Below, one piece after another: positions 45,875 to 59,284 of a stretch of DNA of 64,000 bases (positions are counted from its first letter, which is position 1; every line of letters starts with the position of its first letter). The position numbers were made by a program, and so were the translations under genes. The DNA is taken from the NCBI GenBank assembly GCA_946699065.1, contig CAMPDV010001784.1, forward strand, positions 1-64,000, given 5' to 3'. The DNA comes from Loxodes magnus (Eukaryota; Ciliophora; Karyorelictea; Loxodida; Loxodidae). The notes below the pieces were generated by a model. The model was given only the letters and a program-made list of their open reading frames with translations, was not told the DNA's origin and made no database searches.

Positions 45875-48560
45875 AATTTCAGTTTTAAGGAGTATGCTTT
45901 GAGAAGTAAAAAGTATTTAGAAAAGGGAAGAAGTAAAGTAAGAAAAGAAGATAGAATTTCAGTTTTAAGGAGTATGCTTTGAGAAGTAATAAGTATTTTG
46001 AAAAGTGAAGAAATGAAGTAAGAAACAAAGATAGAATTTCAGTTTTAAGGAGTATGCTTTGAGAAGTAAAAAGTATTAAGAAAATTGAAGAAGTGAAGTA
46101 AGGAAAGAAGATAGAATTACAGCTTTTAGAGTTACTAAAACTTAGAGATAAAAAGAAGTTATACGTATTTAAAAAGAAAGGAAGTAAAGTAAGGAAAGAA
46201 GATAGAATTACAGCTTTTAGAGTTACTAAAACTTAGAGATAAAAAGAAGTTATAAGTATTTAGAAAAGTAAGGAAGTAAAGTAAGAAAAGAAGATAGACT
46301 TACAGCTTTTAGAGTTACTAAAACTTAGAGATAAAAAGAAGTAATAAGTATTTTGAAAAGTGAAGAAGTGAAGTAAGGAAAGAAGATAGACTTACAGCTT
46401 TTAGAGTTACTTAAACTTAGAGATAAAAAGAAGTTATAAGTATTTAGAAAAGTGAGAAAGTAAAGTAAGGAAAGAAGATAGAATTTCAGCTTTTAGAATT
46501 ATTTAAACTTAGAGATAAAAAGAAGTTATAAGTATTTAGAAAAGTGAGAAAGTAAAGTAAGGAAAGAAGTTAGAATTACAGCTTTTAGAGTTACTAAAAC
46601 TTAGAGATAAAAAGAAGTTATAAGTATTTAGAAAAGTGAGAAAGTAAAGTAAGGAAAGAAGATAGAATTACAGCTTTTAGAGTTACTAAAACTTAGAGAT
46701 AAAAAGAAGTTATAAGTATTTAGAAAAGTGAGAAAGTAAAGTAAGGAAAGAAGATAGAATTACAGCTTTTAGAGTTACTTAAACTTAGAGATAAAAAGAA
46801 GTTATAAGTATTTAGAAAAGTGAGAAAGTAAAGTAAGGAAAGAAGTTAGAATTACAGCTTTTAGAGTTACTAAAACTTAGAGATAAAAAGAAGTTATACG
46901 TATTTAGAAAAGTGAGAAAGTAAAGTAAGGAAAGAAGATAGAATTACAGCTTTTAGAGTTACTTAAACTTAGAGATAAAAAGAAGTTATACGTATTTAGA
47001 AAAGTGAGAAAGTAAAGTAAGGAAAGAAGATAGAATTACAGCTTTTAGAGTTACTTAAACTTAGAGATAAAAAGAAGTTATAAGTATTTAGAAAAGTGAG
47101 AAAGTAAAGTAAGGAAAGAAGATAGAATTACAGCTTTTAGAGTTACTTAAACTTAGAGATAAAAAGAAGTTATAAGTATTTAGAAAAGTGAGAAAGTAAA
47201 GTAAGGAAAGAAGATAGAATTTCAGTTTTAAGGAGTATGCTTTGAGAAGTAAAAAGTATTTAGAAAAGGGAAGAAGTAAAGTAAGAAAAGAAGATAGAAT
47301 TTCAGTTTTAAGGAGTATGCTTTGAGAAGTAATAAGTATTTTGAAAAGTGAAGAAATGAAGTAAGAAACAAAGATAGAATTTCAGTTTTAAGGAGTATGC
47401 TTTGAGAAGTAAAAAGTATTAAGAAAATTGAAGAAGTGAAGTAAGGAAAGAAGATAGAATTACAGCTTTTAGAGTTACTAAAACTTAGAGATAAAAAGAA
47501 GTTATACGTATTTAAAAAGAAAGGAAGTAAAGTAAGGAAAGAAGATAGAATTACAGCTTTTAGAGTTACTAAAACTTAGAGATAAAAAGAAGTTATAAGT
47601 ATTTAGAAAAGTAAGGAAGTAAAGTAAGAAAAGAAGATAGACTTACAGCTTTTAGAGTTACTAAAACTTAGAGATAAAAAGAAGTAATAAGTATTTTGAA
47701 AAGTGAAGAAGTGAAGTAAGGAAAGAAGATAGACTTACAGCTTTTAGAGTTACTTAAACTTAGAGATAAAAAGAAGTTATAAGTATTTAGAAAAGTGAGA
47801 AAGTAAAGTAAGGAAAGAAGATAGAATTTCAGCTTTTAGAATTATTTAAACTTAGAGATAAAAAGAAGTTATAAGTATTTAGAAAAGTGAGAAAGTAAAG
47901 TAAGGAAAGAAGTTAGAATTACAGCTTTTAGAGTTACTAAAACTTAGAGATAAAAAGAAGTTATAAGTATTTAGAAAAGTGAGAAAGTAAAGTAAGGAAA
48001 GAAGATAGAATTACAGCTTTTAGAGTTACTAAAACTTAGAGATAAAAAGAAGTTATAAGTATTTAGAAAAGTGAGAAAGTAAAGTAAGGAAAGAAGATAG
48101 AATTACAGCTTTTAGAGTTACTTAAACTTAGAGATAAAAAGAAGTTATAAGTATTTAGAAAAGTGAGAAAGTAAAGTAAGGAAAGAAGTTAGAATTACAG
48201 CTTTTAGAGTTACTAAAACTTAGAGATAAAAAGAAGTTATACGTATTTAGAAAAGTGAGAAAGTAAAGTAAGGAAAGAAGATAGAATTACAGCTTTTAGA
48301 GTTACTTAAACTTAGAGATAAAAAGAAGTTATACGTATTTAGAAAAGTGAGAAAGTAAAGTAAGGAAAGAAGATAGAATTACAGCTTTTAGAGTTACTTA
48401 AACTTAGAGATAAAAAGAAGTTATAAGTATTTAGAAAAGTGAGAAAGTAAAGTAAGGAAAGAAGATAGAATTACAGCTTTTAGAGTTACTTAAACTTAGA
48501 GATAAAAAGAAGTTATAAGTATTTAGAAAAGTGAGAAAGTAAAGTAAGGAAAGAAGATAG
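45875..48560 (+). repeat. 1343-bp tandem higher-order repeat, two copies
   Basis: Copies are about 45875-47217 and 47218-48560. Markers step by 1343: AGAAACAAAG at 46021 and 47364, and TATTTAAAAAGAAAGG with AAAAAGAAAG at 46171 and 47514. I noticed no difference between the copies. After 48560 the sequence changes to ACAGTTTTTAGAG, where copy 1 has TTTCAGTTTTAAGG. A third copy is at about 52575-53917, carried by the 5357-bp repeat. Confidence 0.85.
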
Positions 48561-51500
48561 AATTACAGTTTTTAGAGTTACTTAAACTTAGAAATAAAAA
48601 GAAGTTATAAGTATTTAGAAAAGTGAGAAAGTAAAGTAAGGAAAGAAGATAGAATTACAGCTTTTAGAATTACTAAAACTTAGAGATAAAAAGAAGTTAT
48701 AAGTATTTAGAAAAGTGAGGAAGTAAAGTGAAAAAAAAGATAGACTTACAGCTTTTAGAGTTACTTAAACTTAGAGATAAAAAGAATTTATAAGTATTTA
48801 GAAAAGTGAGAAAGTAAAGTAAGGAAAGAAGATAGAATTACAGCTTTTAGAGTTACTTAAACTTAGAGATAAAAAGAAGTTATAAGTATTTTGAAAAGTG
48901 AGAAAGTAAAGTAAGGAAAGAAGATAGAATTACAGCTTTTAGAGTTACTTAAACTTAGAGATAAAAAGAAGTTATAAGTATTTAGAAAAGTGAGAAAGTA
49001 AAGTAAGGAAAGAAGATAGAATTTCAGTTTTAATGAGTATGCTTTGAGAAGTAAAAAGTATTTAGAAAAGTGAAGAAGTAAAGTAAGAAAAGAAGATAGA
49101 ATTTCAGTTTTAAGGAGTATGCTTTGAGAAGTAATAAGTATTTTGAAAAGTGAAGAAGTGAAGTAAGGAAAGAAGATAGAATTACAGCTTTTAGAGTTAC
49201 TAAAACTTAGAGATAAAAAGAAGTAATAAGTATTTTGAAAAGTGAAGAAGTGAAGTAAGGAAAGAAGATAGAATTACAGCTTTTAGAGTTACTAAAACTT
49301 AGAGATAAAAAGAAGTTATACGTATTTAAAAAGAAAGGAAGTAAAGTAAGGAAAGAAGTTAGAATTACAGCTTTTAGAGTTACTAAAACTTAGAGATAAA
49401 AAGAAGTAATAAGTATTTAGAAAAGTGAGAAAGTAAAGTAAGGAAAGAAGATAGAATTACAGCTTTTAGAGTTACTTAAACTTAGAGATAAAAAGAAGTT
49501 ATAAGTATTTTGAAAAGTGAGAAAGTAAAGTAAGGAAAGAAGATAGAATTACAGCTTTTAGAGTTACTTAAACTTAGAGATAAAAAGAAGTTATAAGTAT
49601 TTAGAAAAGTGAGAAAGTAAAGTAAGGAAAGAAGATAGAATTTCAGTTTTTAGAGTTACTTAAACTTAGAGATAAAAAGAAGTTATAAGTATTTAGAAAA
49701 GTGAGAAAGTAAAGTAAGGAAAGAAGATAGAATTACAGCTTTTAGAATTACTAAAACTTAGAGATAAAAAGAAGTTATAAGTATTTAGAAAAGTGAGGAA
49801 GTAAAGTAAGAAAAAAAGATAGACTTACAGCTTTTAGAGTTACTTAAACTTAGAGATAAAAAGAAGTTATAAGTATTTAGAAAAGTGAGAAAGTAAAGTA
49901 AGGAAAGAAGATAGAATTTCAGCTTTTAGAATTATTTAAACTTAGAGATAAAAAGAAGTTATAAGTATTTAGAAAAGTGAGGAAGTAAAGTAAGAAAAAA
50001 GATAGAATTACAGCTTTTAGAGTTACTAAAACTTAAGGATAAAAAGAAGTTATAAGTATTTAGAAAAGTGAGAAAGTAAAGTAAGGAAAAAAGATAGAAT
50101 TTCAGCTTTTAGAGTTACTAAAACTTAGAGATAAAAAGAAGTTATAAGTATTTAGAAAAGTGAGGAAGTAAAGTAAGGAAAGAAGATAGAATTTCAGTTT
50201 TAATGAGTATGCTTTGAGAAGTAAAAAGTATTTTGAAAAGTGAAGAAGTAAAGTAAGAAAAGAAGATAGAATTTCAGTTTTAAGGAGTATGCTTTGAGAA
50301 GTAATAAGTATTTTGAAAAGTGAAGAAGTAAAGTAAGGAAAGAAGAAAGAATTACAGCTTTTAGAGTTACTAAAACTTAGAGATAAAAAGAAGTAATAAG
50401 TATTTAGAAAAGTGAGGAAGTAAAGTAAGGAAAGAAGATAGAATTTCAGTTTTAATGAGTATGCTTTGAGAAGTAAAAAGTATTAAGAAAAGGGAAGAAG
50501 TAAAGTAAGAAAAGAAGATAGAATTTCAGTTTTAAGGAGTATGCTTTGAGAAGTAATAAGTATTTTGAAAAGTGAAGAAGTGAAGTAAGAAAACATGATA
50601 GAATTACAGCTTTTAGAAGTATGCTTTGAGAAGTAATAAGTATTTTGAAAAGTGAAGAAGTGCAGTAAGGAAACATGATTGAATTACAGCTTTTAGAGTT
50701 ACTAAAACTTAAGGATAAAAAGAAGTTATAAGTATTTAGAAAAGCGAGGAAATAAAGTAAGGAAAGAAGTTAGAATTACAGCTTTTAGAGTTACTAAAAC
50801 TTAGAGATAAAAAGAAGTTATAAGTATTTAGAAAAGTGAGGAAGTAAAGTAAGGAAACATGATAGAATTACAGCTTTTAGAGTTACTAAAACTTAGAGAT
50901 AAAAAGAAGTAATAAGTATTTTGAAAAGTGAAGAAGTGAAGTAAGGAAAGAAGATAGAATTACAGCTTTTAGAGTTACTAAAACTTAGAGATAAAAAGAA
51001 GTTATACGTATTTAGAAAGAAAGGAAGTAAAGTAAGGAAAGAAGTTAGAATTACAGCTTTTAGAGTTACTAAAACTTAGAGATAAAAAGAAGTTATACGT
51101 ATTTAGAAAGAAAGGAAGTAAAGTAAGGAAAGAAGTTAGAATTACAGCTTTTAGAGTTACTAAAACTTAGAGATAAAAAGAAGTTATACGTATTTAGAAA
51201 GAAAGGAAGTAAAGTAAGGAAAGAAGTTAGAATTACAGCTTTTAGAGTTACTAAAACTTAGAGATAAAAAGAAGTAATAAGTATTTAGAAAAGTGAGAAA
51301 GTAAAGTAAGGAAAGAAGATAGAATTACAGCTTTTAGAGTTACTAAAACTTAGAGATAAAAAGAAGTTATAAGTATTTAGAAAAGTGAGGAAGTAAAGTA
51401 AGGAAAGAAGATAGAATTACAGCTTTTAGAGTTACTAAAACTTAGTGATAAAAAGAAGTTATAAGTATTTTGAAAAGTGAGAAAGTAAAGTAAGGAAAGA

Positions 51501-51905
51501 AGATAGAATTACAGCTTTTAGAGTTACTAAAACTTAGAGATAAATAGAAGTTATAAGTATTTAGAAAAGTGAGGAAGTAAAGTAAGGAAAGAAGATAGAA
51601 TTACAGTTTTTAGAGTTACTTAAACTTAGAGATAAAAAGAAGTTTCAAGTATTTTGAAAAGTGAAGAAGTAAAGTAAGAAAAGAAGATAGAATTTCAGTT
51701 TTAAGGAGTATGCTTTGAGAAGTTATAAGTATTTAGAAAAGTGAGGAAGTAAAGTAAGAAAAGAAGATAGAATTACAGCTTTTAGAGTTGATAAAACTTA
51801 GAGATAAAAAGAAGTTATAAGTATTTAGAAAAGTGAGAAAGTAAAGTAAAGAAAGAAGATAGAATTACAGCATTTAGAGTTACTAAAACTTAGAGATAAA
51901 AAGAA
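46800..51905 (+). repeat. 5357-bp higher-order repeat, copy 1
   Basis: Markers recur 5357 bp to the right: the GAAGTTAG head at 46842 and 52199, AGAAACAAAG at 47364 and 52721, GTGAAAAAAAAGATAG at 48728 and 54085, and GCGAGGAAATAAAG at 50744 and 56101. The few differences seen include a GAAGAT/GAAGAA head near 49163 and a TATTTTG/TATTTAG tail near 50230. The match ends near 51905, where this copy has TATAAGTATTT and copies 2 and 3 have TATACGTATTT. Confidence 0.9.
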
Positions 51906-52156
51906 GTTATAAGTATTTAGAAAAGTGAGAAAGTAAAGTAAGGAAAGAAGATAGAATTACAGCTTTTAGAGTTACTTAAACTTAGAGATAAAAAGAAGTT
52001 ATAAGTATTTAGAAAAGTGAGAAAGTAAAGTAAGGAAAGAAGATAGAATTTCAGTTTTAAGGAGTATGCTTTGAGAAGTAAAAAGTATTTAGAAAAGGGA
52101 AGAAGTAAAGTAAGAAAAGAAGATAGAATTTCAGTTTTAAGGAGTATGCTTTGAGA
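51906..52156 (+). repeat. Junction segment between 5357-bp copies
   Basis: A short run (A, A, B, B) that does not fit the 5357-bp offset. It resembles 52.48-52.66 kb: A units with TTACTTAAAC, then a B unit with a GGGAAGAAG tail. It replaces the ATAAGATAG/ACTCAGAG units that follow in copies 2 and 3 and at 34.97 kb, so it probably marks the exchange point that made the tandem. Confidence 0.65.
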
Positions 52157-55100
52157 AGTTATAAGTATTTAGAAAAGTGAGAAAGTAAAGTAAGGAAAGA
52201 AGTTAGAATTACAGCTTTTAGAGTTACTAAAACTTAGAGATAAAAAGAAGTTATACGTATTTAGAAAAGTGAGAAAGTAAAGTAAGGAAAGAAGATAGAA
52301 TTACAGCTTTTAGAGTTACTTAAACTTAGAGATAAAAAGAAGTTATACGTATTTAGAAAAGTGAGAAAGTAAAGTAAGGAAAGAAGATAGAATTACAGCT
52401 TTTAGAGTTACTTAAACTTAGAGATAAAAAGAAGTTATAAGTATTTAGAAAAGTGAGAAAGTAAAGTAAGGAAAGAAGATAGAATTACAGCTTTTAGAGT
52501 TACTTAAACTTAGAGATAAAAAGAAGTTATAAGTATTTAGAAAAGTGAGAAAGTAAAGTAAGGAAAGAAGATAGAATTTCAGTTTTAAGGAGTATGCTTT
52601 GAGAAGTAAAAAGTATTTAGAAAAGGGAAGAAGTAAAGTAAGAAAAGAAGATAGAATTTCAGTTTTAAGGAGTATGCTTTGAGAAGTAATAAGTATTTTG
52701 AAAAGTGAAGAAATGAAGTAAGAAACAAAGATAGAATTTCAGTTTTAAGGAGTATGCTTTGAGAAGTAAAAAGTATTAAGAAAATTGAAGAAGTGAAGTA
52801 AGGAAAGAAGATAGAATTACAGCTTTTAGAGTTACTAAAACTTAGAGATAAAAAGAAGTTATACGTATTTAAAAAGAAAGGAAGTAAAGTAAGGAAAGAA
52901 GATAGAATTACAGCTTTTAGAGTTACTAAAACTTAGAGATAAAAAGAAGTTATAAGTATTTAGAAAAGTAAGGAAGTAAAGTAAGAAAAGAAGATAGACT
53001 TACAGCTTTTAGAGTTACTAAAACTTAGAGATAAAAAGAAGTAATAAGTATTTTGAAAAGTGAAGAAGTGAAGTAAGGAAAGAAGATAGACTTACAGCTT
53101 TTAGAGTTACTTAAACTTAGAGATAAAAAGAAGTTATAAGTATTTAGAAAAGTGAGAAAGTAAAGTAAGGAAAGAAGATAGAATTTCAGCTTTTAGAATT
53201 ATTTAAACTTAGAGATAAAAAGAAGTTATAAGTATTTAGAAAAGTGAGAAAGTAAAGTAAGGAAAGAAGTTAGAATTACAGCTTTTAGAGTTACTAAAAC
53301 TTAGAGATAAAAAGAAGTTATAAGTATTTAGAAAAGTGAGAAAGTAAAGTAAGGAAAGAAGATAGAATTACAGCTTTTAGAGTTACTAAAACTTAGAGAT
53401 AAAAAGAAGTTATAAGTATTTAGAAAAGTGAGAAAGTAAAGTAAGGAAAGAAGATAGAATTACAGCTTTTAGAGTTACTTAAACTTAGAGATAAAAAGAA
53501 GTTATAAGTATTTAGAAAAGTGAGAAAGTAAAGTAAGGAAAGAAGTTAGAATTACAGCTTTTAGAGTTACTAAAACTTAGAGATAAAAAGAAGTTATACG
53601 TATTTAGAAAAGTGAGAAAGTAAAGTAAGGAAAGAAGATAGAATTACAGCTTTTAGAGTTACTTAAACTTAGAGATAAAAAGAAGTTATACGTATTTAGA
53701 AAAGTGAGAAAGTAAAGTAAGGAAAGAAGATAGAATTACAGCTTTTAGAGTTACTTAAACTTAGAGATAAAAAGAAGTTATAAGTATTTAGAAAAGTGAG
53801 AAAGTAAAGTAAGGAAAGAAGATAGAATTACAGCTTTTAGAGTTACTTAAACTTAGAGATAAAAAGAAGTTATAAGTATTTAGAAAAGTGAGAAAGTAAA
53901 GTAAGGAAAGAAGATAGAATTACAGTTTTTAGAGTTACTTAAACTTAGAAATAAAAAGAAGTTATAAGTATTTAGAAAAGTGAGAAAGTAAAGTAAGGAA
54001 AGAAGATAGAATTACAGCTTTTAGAATTACTAAAACTTAGAGATAAAAAGAAGTTATAAGTATTTAGAAAAGTGAGGAAGTAAAGTGAAAAAAAAGATAG
54101 ACTTACAGCTTTTAGAGTTACTTAAACTTAGAGATAAAAAGAATTTATAAGTATTTAGAAAAGTGAGAAAGTAAAGTAAGGAAAGAAGATAGAATTACAG
54201 CTTTTAGAGTTACTTAAACTTAGAGATAAAAAGAAGTTATAAGTATTTTGAAAAGTGAGAAAGTAAAGTAAGGAAAGAAGATAGAATTACAGCTTTTAGA
54301 GTTACTTAAACTTAGAGATAAAAAGAAGTTATAAGTATTTAGAAAAGTGAGAAAGTAAAGTAAGGAAAGAAGATAGAATTTCAGTTTTAATGAGTATGCT
54401 TTGAGAAGTAAAAAGTATTTAGAAAAGTGAAGAAGTAAAGTAAGAAAAGAAGATAGAATTTCAGTTTTAAGGAGTATGCTTTGAGAAGTAATAAGTATTT
54501 TGAAAAGTGAAGAAGTGAAGTAAGGAAAGAAGAAAGAATTACAGCTTTTAGAGTTACTAAAACTTAGAGATAAAAAGAAGTAATAAGTATTTTGAAAAGT
54601 GAAGAAGTGAAGTAAGGAAAGAAGATAGAATTACAGCTTTTAGAGTTACTAAAACTTAGAGATAAAAAGAAGTTATACGTATTTAAAAAGAAAGGAAGTA
54701 AAGTAAGGAAAGAAGTTAGAATTACAGCTTTTAGAGTTACTAAAACTTAGAGATAAAAAGAAGTAATAAGTATTTAGAAAAGTGAGAAAGTAAAGTAAGG
54801 AAAGAAGATAGAATTACAGCTTTTAGAGTTACTAAAACTTAGAGATAAAAAGAAGTTATAAGTATTTTGAAAAGTGAGAAAGTAAAGTAAGGAAAGAAGA
54901 TAGAATTACAGCTTTTAGAGTTACTTAAACTTAGAGATAAAAAGAAGTTATAAGTATTTAGAAAAGTGAGAAAGTAAAGTAAGGAAAGAAGATAGAATTT
55001 CAGTTTTTAGAGTTACTTAAACTTAGAGATAAAAAGAAGTTATAAGTATTTAGAAAAGTGAGAAAGTAAAGTAAGGAAAGAAGATAGAATTACAGCTTTT

Positions 55101-57260
55101 AGAATTACTAAAACTTAGAGATAAAAAGAAGTTATAAGTATTTAGAAAAGTGAGGAAGTAAAGTAAGAAAAAAAGATAGACTTACAGCTTTTAGAGTTAC
55201 TTAAACTTAGAGATAAAAAGAAGTTATAAGTATTTAGAAAAGTGAGAAAGTAAAGTAAGGAAAGAAGATAGAATTTCAGCTTTTAGAATTATTTAAACTT
55301 AGAGATAAAAAGAAGTTATAAGTATTTAGAAAAGTGAGGAAGTAAAGTAAGAAAAAAGATAGAATTACAGCTTTTAGAGTTACTAAAACTTAAGGATAAA
55401 AAGAAGTTATAAGTATTTAGAAAAGTGAGAAAGTAAAGTAAGGAAAAAAGATAGAATTTCAGCTTTTAGAGTTACTAAAACTTAGAGATAAAAAGAAGTT
55501 ATAAGTATTTAGAAAAGTGAGGAAGTAAAGTAAGGAAAGAAGATAGAATTTCAGTTTTAATGAGTATGCTTTGAGAAGTAAAAAGTATTTAGAAAAGTGA
55601 AGAAGTAAAGTAAGAAAAGAAGATAGAATTTCAGTTTTAAGGAGTATGCTTTGAGAAGTAATAAGTATTTTGAAAAGTGAAGAAGTGAAGTAAGGAAAGA
55701 AGAAAGAATTACAGCTTTTAGAGTTACTAAAACTTAGAGATAAAAAGAAGTAATAAGTATTTAGAAAAGTGAGGAAGTAAAGTAAGGAAAGAAGATAGAA
55801 TTTCAGTTTTAATGAGTATGCTTTGAGAAGTAAAAAGTATTAAGAAAAGGGAAGAAGTAAAGTAAGAAAAGAAGATAGAATTTCAGTTTTAAGGAGTATG
55901 CTTTGAGAAGTAATAAGTATTTTGAAAAGTGAAGAAGTGAAGTAAGAAAACATGATAGAATTACAGCTTTTAGAAGTATGCTTTGAGAAGTAATAAGTAT
56001 TTTGAAAAGTGAAGAAGTGCAGTAAGGAAACATGATTGAATTACAGCTTTTAGAGTTACTAAAACTTAAGGATAAAAAGAAGTTATAAGTATTTAGAAAA
56101 GCGAGGAAATAAAGTAAGGAAAGAAGTTAGAATTACAGCTTTTAGAGTTACTAAAACTTAGAGATAAAAAGAAGTTATAAGTATTTAGAAAAGTGAGGAA
56201 GTAAAGTAAGGAAACATGATAGAATTACAGCTTTTAGAGTTACTAAAACTTAGAGATAAAAAGAAGTAATAAGTATTTTGAAAAGTGAAGAAGTGAAGTA
56301 AGGAAAGAAGATAGAATTACAGCTTTTAGAGTTACTAAAACTTAGAGATAAAAAGAAGTTATACGTATTTAGAAAGAAAGGAAGTAAAGTAAGGAAAGAA
56401 GTTAGAATTACAGCTTTTAGAGTTACTAAAACTTAGAGATAAAAAGAAGTTATACGTATTTAGAAAGAAAGGAAGTAAAGTAAGGAAAGAAGTTAGAATT
56501 ACAGCTTTTAGAGTTACTAAAACTTAGAGATAAAAAGAAGTTATACGTATTTAGAAAGAAAGGAAGTAAAGTAAGGAAAGAAGTTAGAATTACAGCTTTT
56601 AGAGTTACTAAAACTTAGAGATAAAAAGAAGTAATAAGTATTTAGAAAAGTGAGAAAGTAAAGTAAGGAAAGAAGATAGAATTACAGCTTTTAGAGTTAC
56701 TAAAACTTAGAGATAAAAAGAAGTTATAAGTATTTAGAAAAGTGAGGAAGTAAAGTAAGGAAAGAAGATAGAATTACAGCTTTTAGAGTTACTAAAACTT
56801 AGTGATAAAAAGAAGTTATAAGTATTTTGAAAAGTGAGAAAGTAAAGTAAGGAAAGAAGATAGAATTACAGCTTTTAGAGTTACTAAAACTTAGAGATAA
56901 ATAGAAGTTATAAGTATTTAGAAAAGTGAGGAAGTAAAGTAAGGAAAGAAGATAGAATTACAGTTTTTAGAGTTACTTAAACTTAGAGATAAAAGAAGTT
57001 TCAAGTATTTTGAAAAGTGAAGAAGTAAAGTAAGAAAAGAAGATAGAATTTCAGTTTTAAGGAGTATGCTTTGAGAAGTTATAAGTATTTAGAAAAGTGA
57101 GGAAGTAAAGTAAGAAAAGAAGATAGAATTACAGCTTTTAGAGTTGATAAAACTTAGAGATAAAAAGAAGTTATAAGTATTTAGAAAAGTGAGAAAGTAA
57201 AGTAAAGAAAGAAGATAGAATTACAGCATTTAGAGTTACTAAAACTTAGAGATAAAAAGA
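52157..57260 (+). repeat. 5357-bp higher-order repeat, copy 2
   Basis: Right-hand partner of 46800-51905, including a third copy of the 1343-bp unit (about 52575-53917). It has a private single-base deletion near 56990 (GATAAAAGAAGTTTC, with four A; the other copies near 51643 and 61542 have five), which shifts the offset from 5357 to 5356. From about 55546 it is also the template-like partner of the third copy beginning at 60098. Confidence 0.9.
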
Positions 57261-57539
57261 AGTTATACGTATTTAGAAAAGTGAGAAAGTAAAGTAAGGA
57301 AATAAGATAGAATTACAGCTTTTAGAGTTACTAAAACTCAGAGATAAAAAGAAGTTATAAGTATTTAGAAAAGTGAGAAAGTAAAGTAAGGAAAGAAGAT
57401 AGAATTACAGCTTTTAGAGTTACTTAAACTTAGAGATAAAAAGAAGTAATAAGTATTTAGAAAAGTGAGGAAGTAAAGTAAGAAAAAAAGATAGACTTAC
57501 AGCTTTTAGAGTTACTTAAACTTAGAGATAAAAAGAAGT

Positions 57540-58345
57540 TATAAGTATTTAGAAAAGTGAGAAAGTAAAGTAAGGAAAGAAGATAGAATTACAGCTTTTA
57601 GAATTACTAAAACTTAGAGATAAAAAGAAGTTATAAGTATTTAGAAAAGTGAAGAAGTGAAGTAAGGAAAGAAGATAGAATTACAGCTTTTAGAGTTACT
57701 TAAACTTAGAGATAAAAAGAAGTTATAAGTATTTAGAAAAGTGAGGAAGTAAAGTAAGAAAAGAAGATAGAATTACAGCTTTTAGAGTTACTAAAACTTA
57801 GAGATAAAAAGAAGTTATAAGTATTTAGAAAAGTGAGAAAGTAAAGTAAGGAAAGAAGATAGAATTACAGTTTTAATGAGTATGCTTTGAGAAGTTATAA
57901 GTATTTAGAAAAGTGAGAAAGTAAAGTAAGAAAAGAAGATAGAATTTCAGTTTTAAGGAGTATGCTTTGAGAAGTAATAAGTATTTTGAAAAGTGAAGAA
58001 GTGAAGTAAGAAAAGAAGATAGAATTTCAGTTTTAAGGAGGATGCTTTGAGAAGTAAAAAGTATTAAGAAAAGTGAAGAAGTAAAGTAAGAAAAGAAGAT
58101 AGAATTTCAGTTTTAAGGAGTATGCTTTGAGAAGTAATAAGTATTTAGAAAAGTGAGGAAGTAAAGTAAGAAAAGAAGATAGAATTTCAGTTTTAAGGAG
58201 TATGCTTTGAGAAGTAAAAAGTATTAAGAAAATTGAAGAAGTAAAGTAAGAAAAGAAGATAGAATTTCAGCTTTTGGAGTTACTAAAACTTAGAGATAAA
58301 AAGAAGTTATAAGTATTTAGAAAAGTGAGAAAGTAAAGTAAAGAA
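57540..58345 (+). repeat. 1744-bp-offset duplication, copy 1
   Basis: Matches 59285-60090. The marks are the ACAGTTTTAATGAG unit at 57867 and 59611 and the rare core GGAGGATGCTTTG near 58038 and 59782, both offset 1744. Inside this region three runs of a B unit with TTAAGAAAATTG followed by CTTTTGGAGTTAC (near 58.23, 58.59 and 58.95 kb) form a further local repeat. Confidence 0.8.
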
Positions 58346-59248
58346 AGAAGATAGAATTACAGCTTTTAGAGTTACTAAAACTTAGAGATAAAAAGAAGTT
58401 ATAAGTATTTAGAAAAGTGAGGAAGTAAAGTAAAGAAAGAAGATAGAATTACAGCTTTTAGAGTTACTTAAACTTAGAGATAAAAAGAAGTTATAAGTAT
58501 TTAGAAAAGTGAGGAAATAAAGTAAGAAAAGAAGATAGAATTTCAGTTTTAAGGAGTATGCTTTGAGAAGTAATAAGTATTAAGAAAATTGAAGAAGTAA
58601 AGTAAGAAAAGAAGATAGAATTTCAGCTTTTGGAGTTACTAAAACTTAGAGATAAAAAGAAGTTATAAGAATTTAGAAAAGTGAGAAAGTAAAGTAAAGA
58701 AAGAAGATAGAATTACAGCTTTTAGAGTTACTAAAACTTAGAGATAAAAAGAAGTAATAAGTATTTTGAAAAGTGAAGAAGTGAAGTAAGGAAAGAAGAT
58801 AGAATTACAGCTTTTAGAGTTACTTAAACTTAGAGATAAAAAGAAGTTATAAGTATTTAGAAAAGTGAGGAAATAAAGTAAGAAAAGAAGATAAAATTTC
58901 AGTTTTAAGGAGTATGCTTTGAGAAGTAAAAAGTATTAAGAAAATTGAAGAAGTAAAGTAAGAAAAGAAGATAGAATTTCAGCTTTTGGAGTTACTAAAA
59001 CTTAGAGATAAAAAGAAGTTATAAGTATTTAGAAAAGTGAGAAAGTAAAGTAAAGAAAGAAGATAGAATTACAGCTTTTAGAGTTACTAAAACTTAGAGA
59101 TAAAAAGAAGTTATACGTATTTAGAAAAGTGAGAAAGTAAAGTAAGGAAAGAAGATAGAATTACAGCTTTTAGAGTTACTTAAACTTAGAGATAAAAAGA
59201 AGTTATAAGTATTTAGAAAAGTGAGGAAATAAAGTAAGAAAAGAAGAT

Positions 59249-59254
59249 AGATCT
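59249..59254 (+). other. Rare AGATCT (BglII) landmark in satellite
   Basis: A head changed from GATAGAATTTCAG to GATAGATCTTCAG creates AGATCT here and in the duplicate at 63710-63715. I noticed no other GATC in the window, so digestion at GATC should leave almost the whole array uncut and cut at these two places. Confidence 0.7.
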
Positions 59255-59284
59255 TCAGTTTTAAGGAGTATGCTTTGAGAAGTA

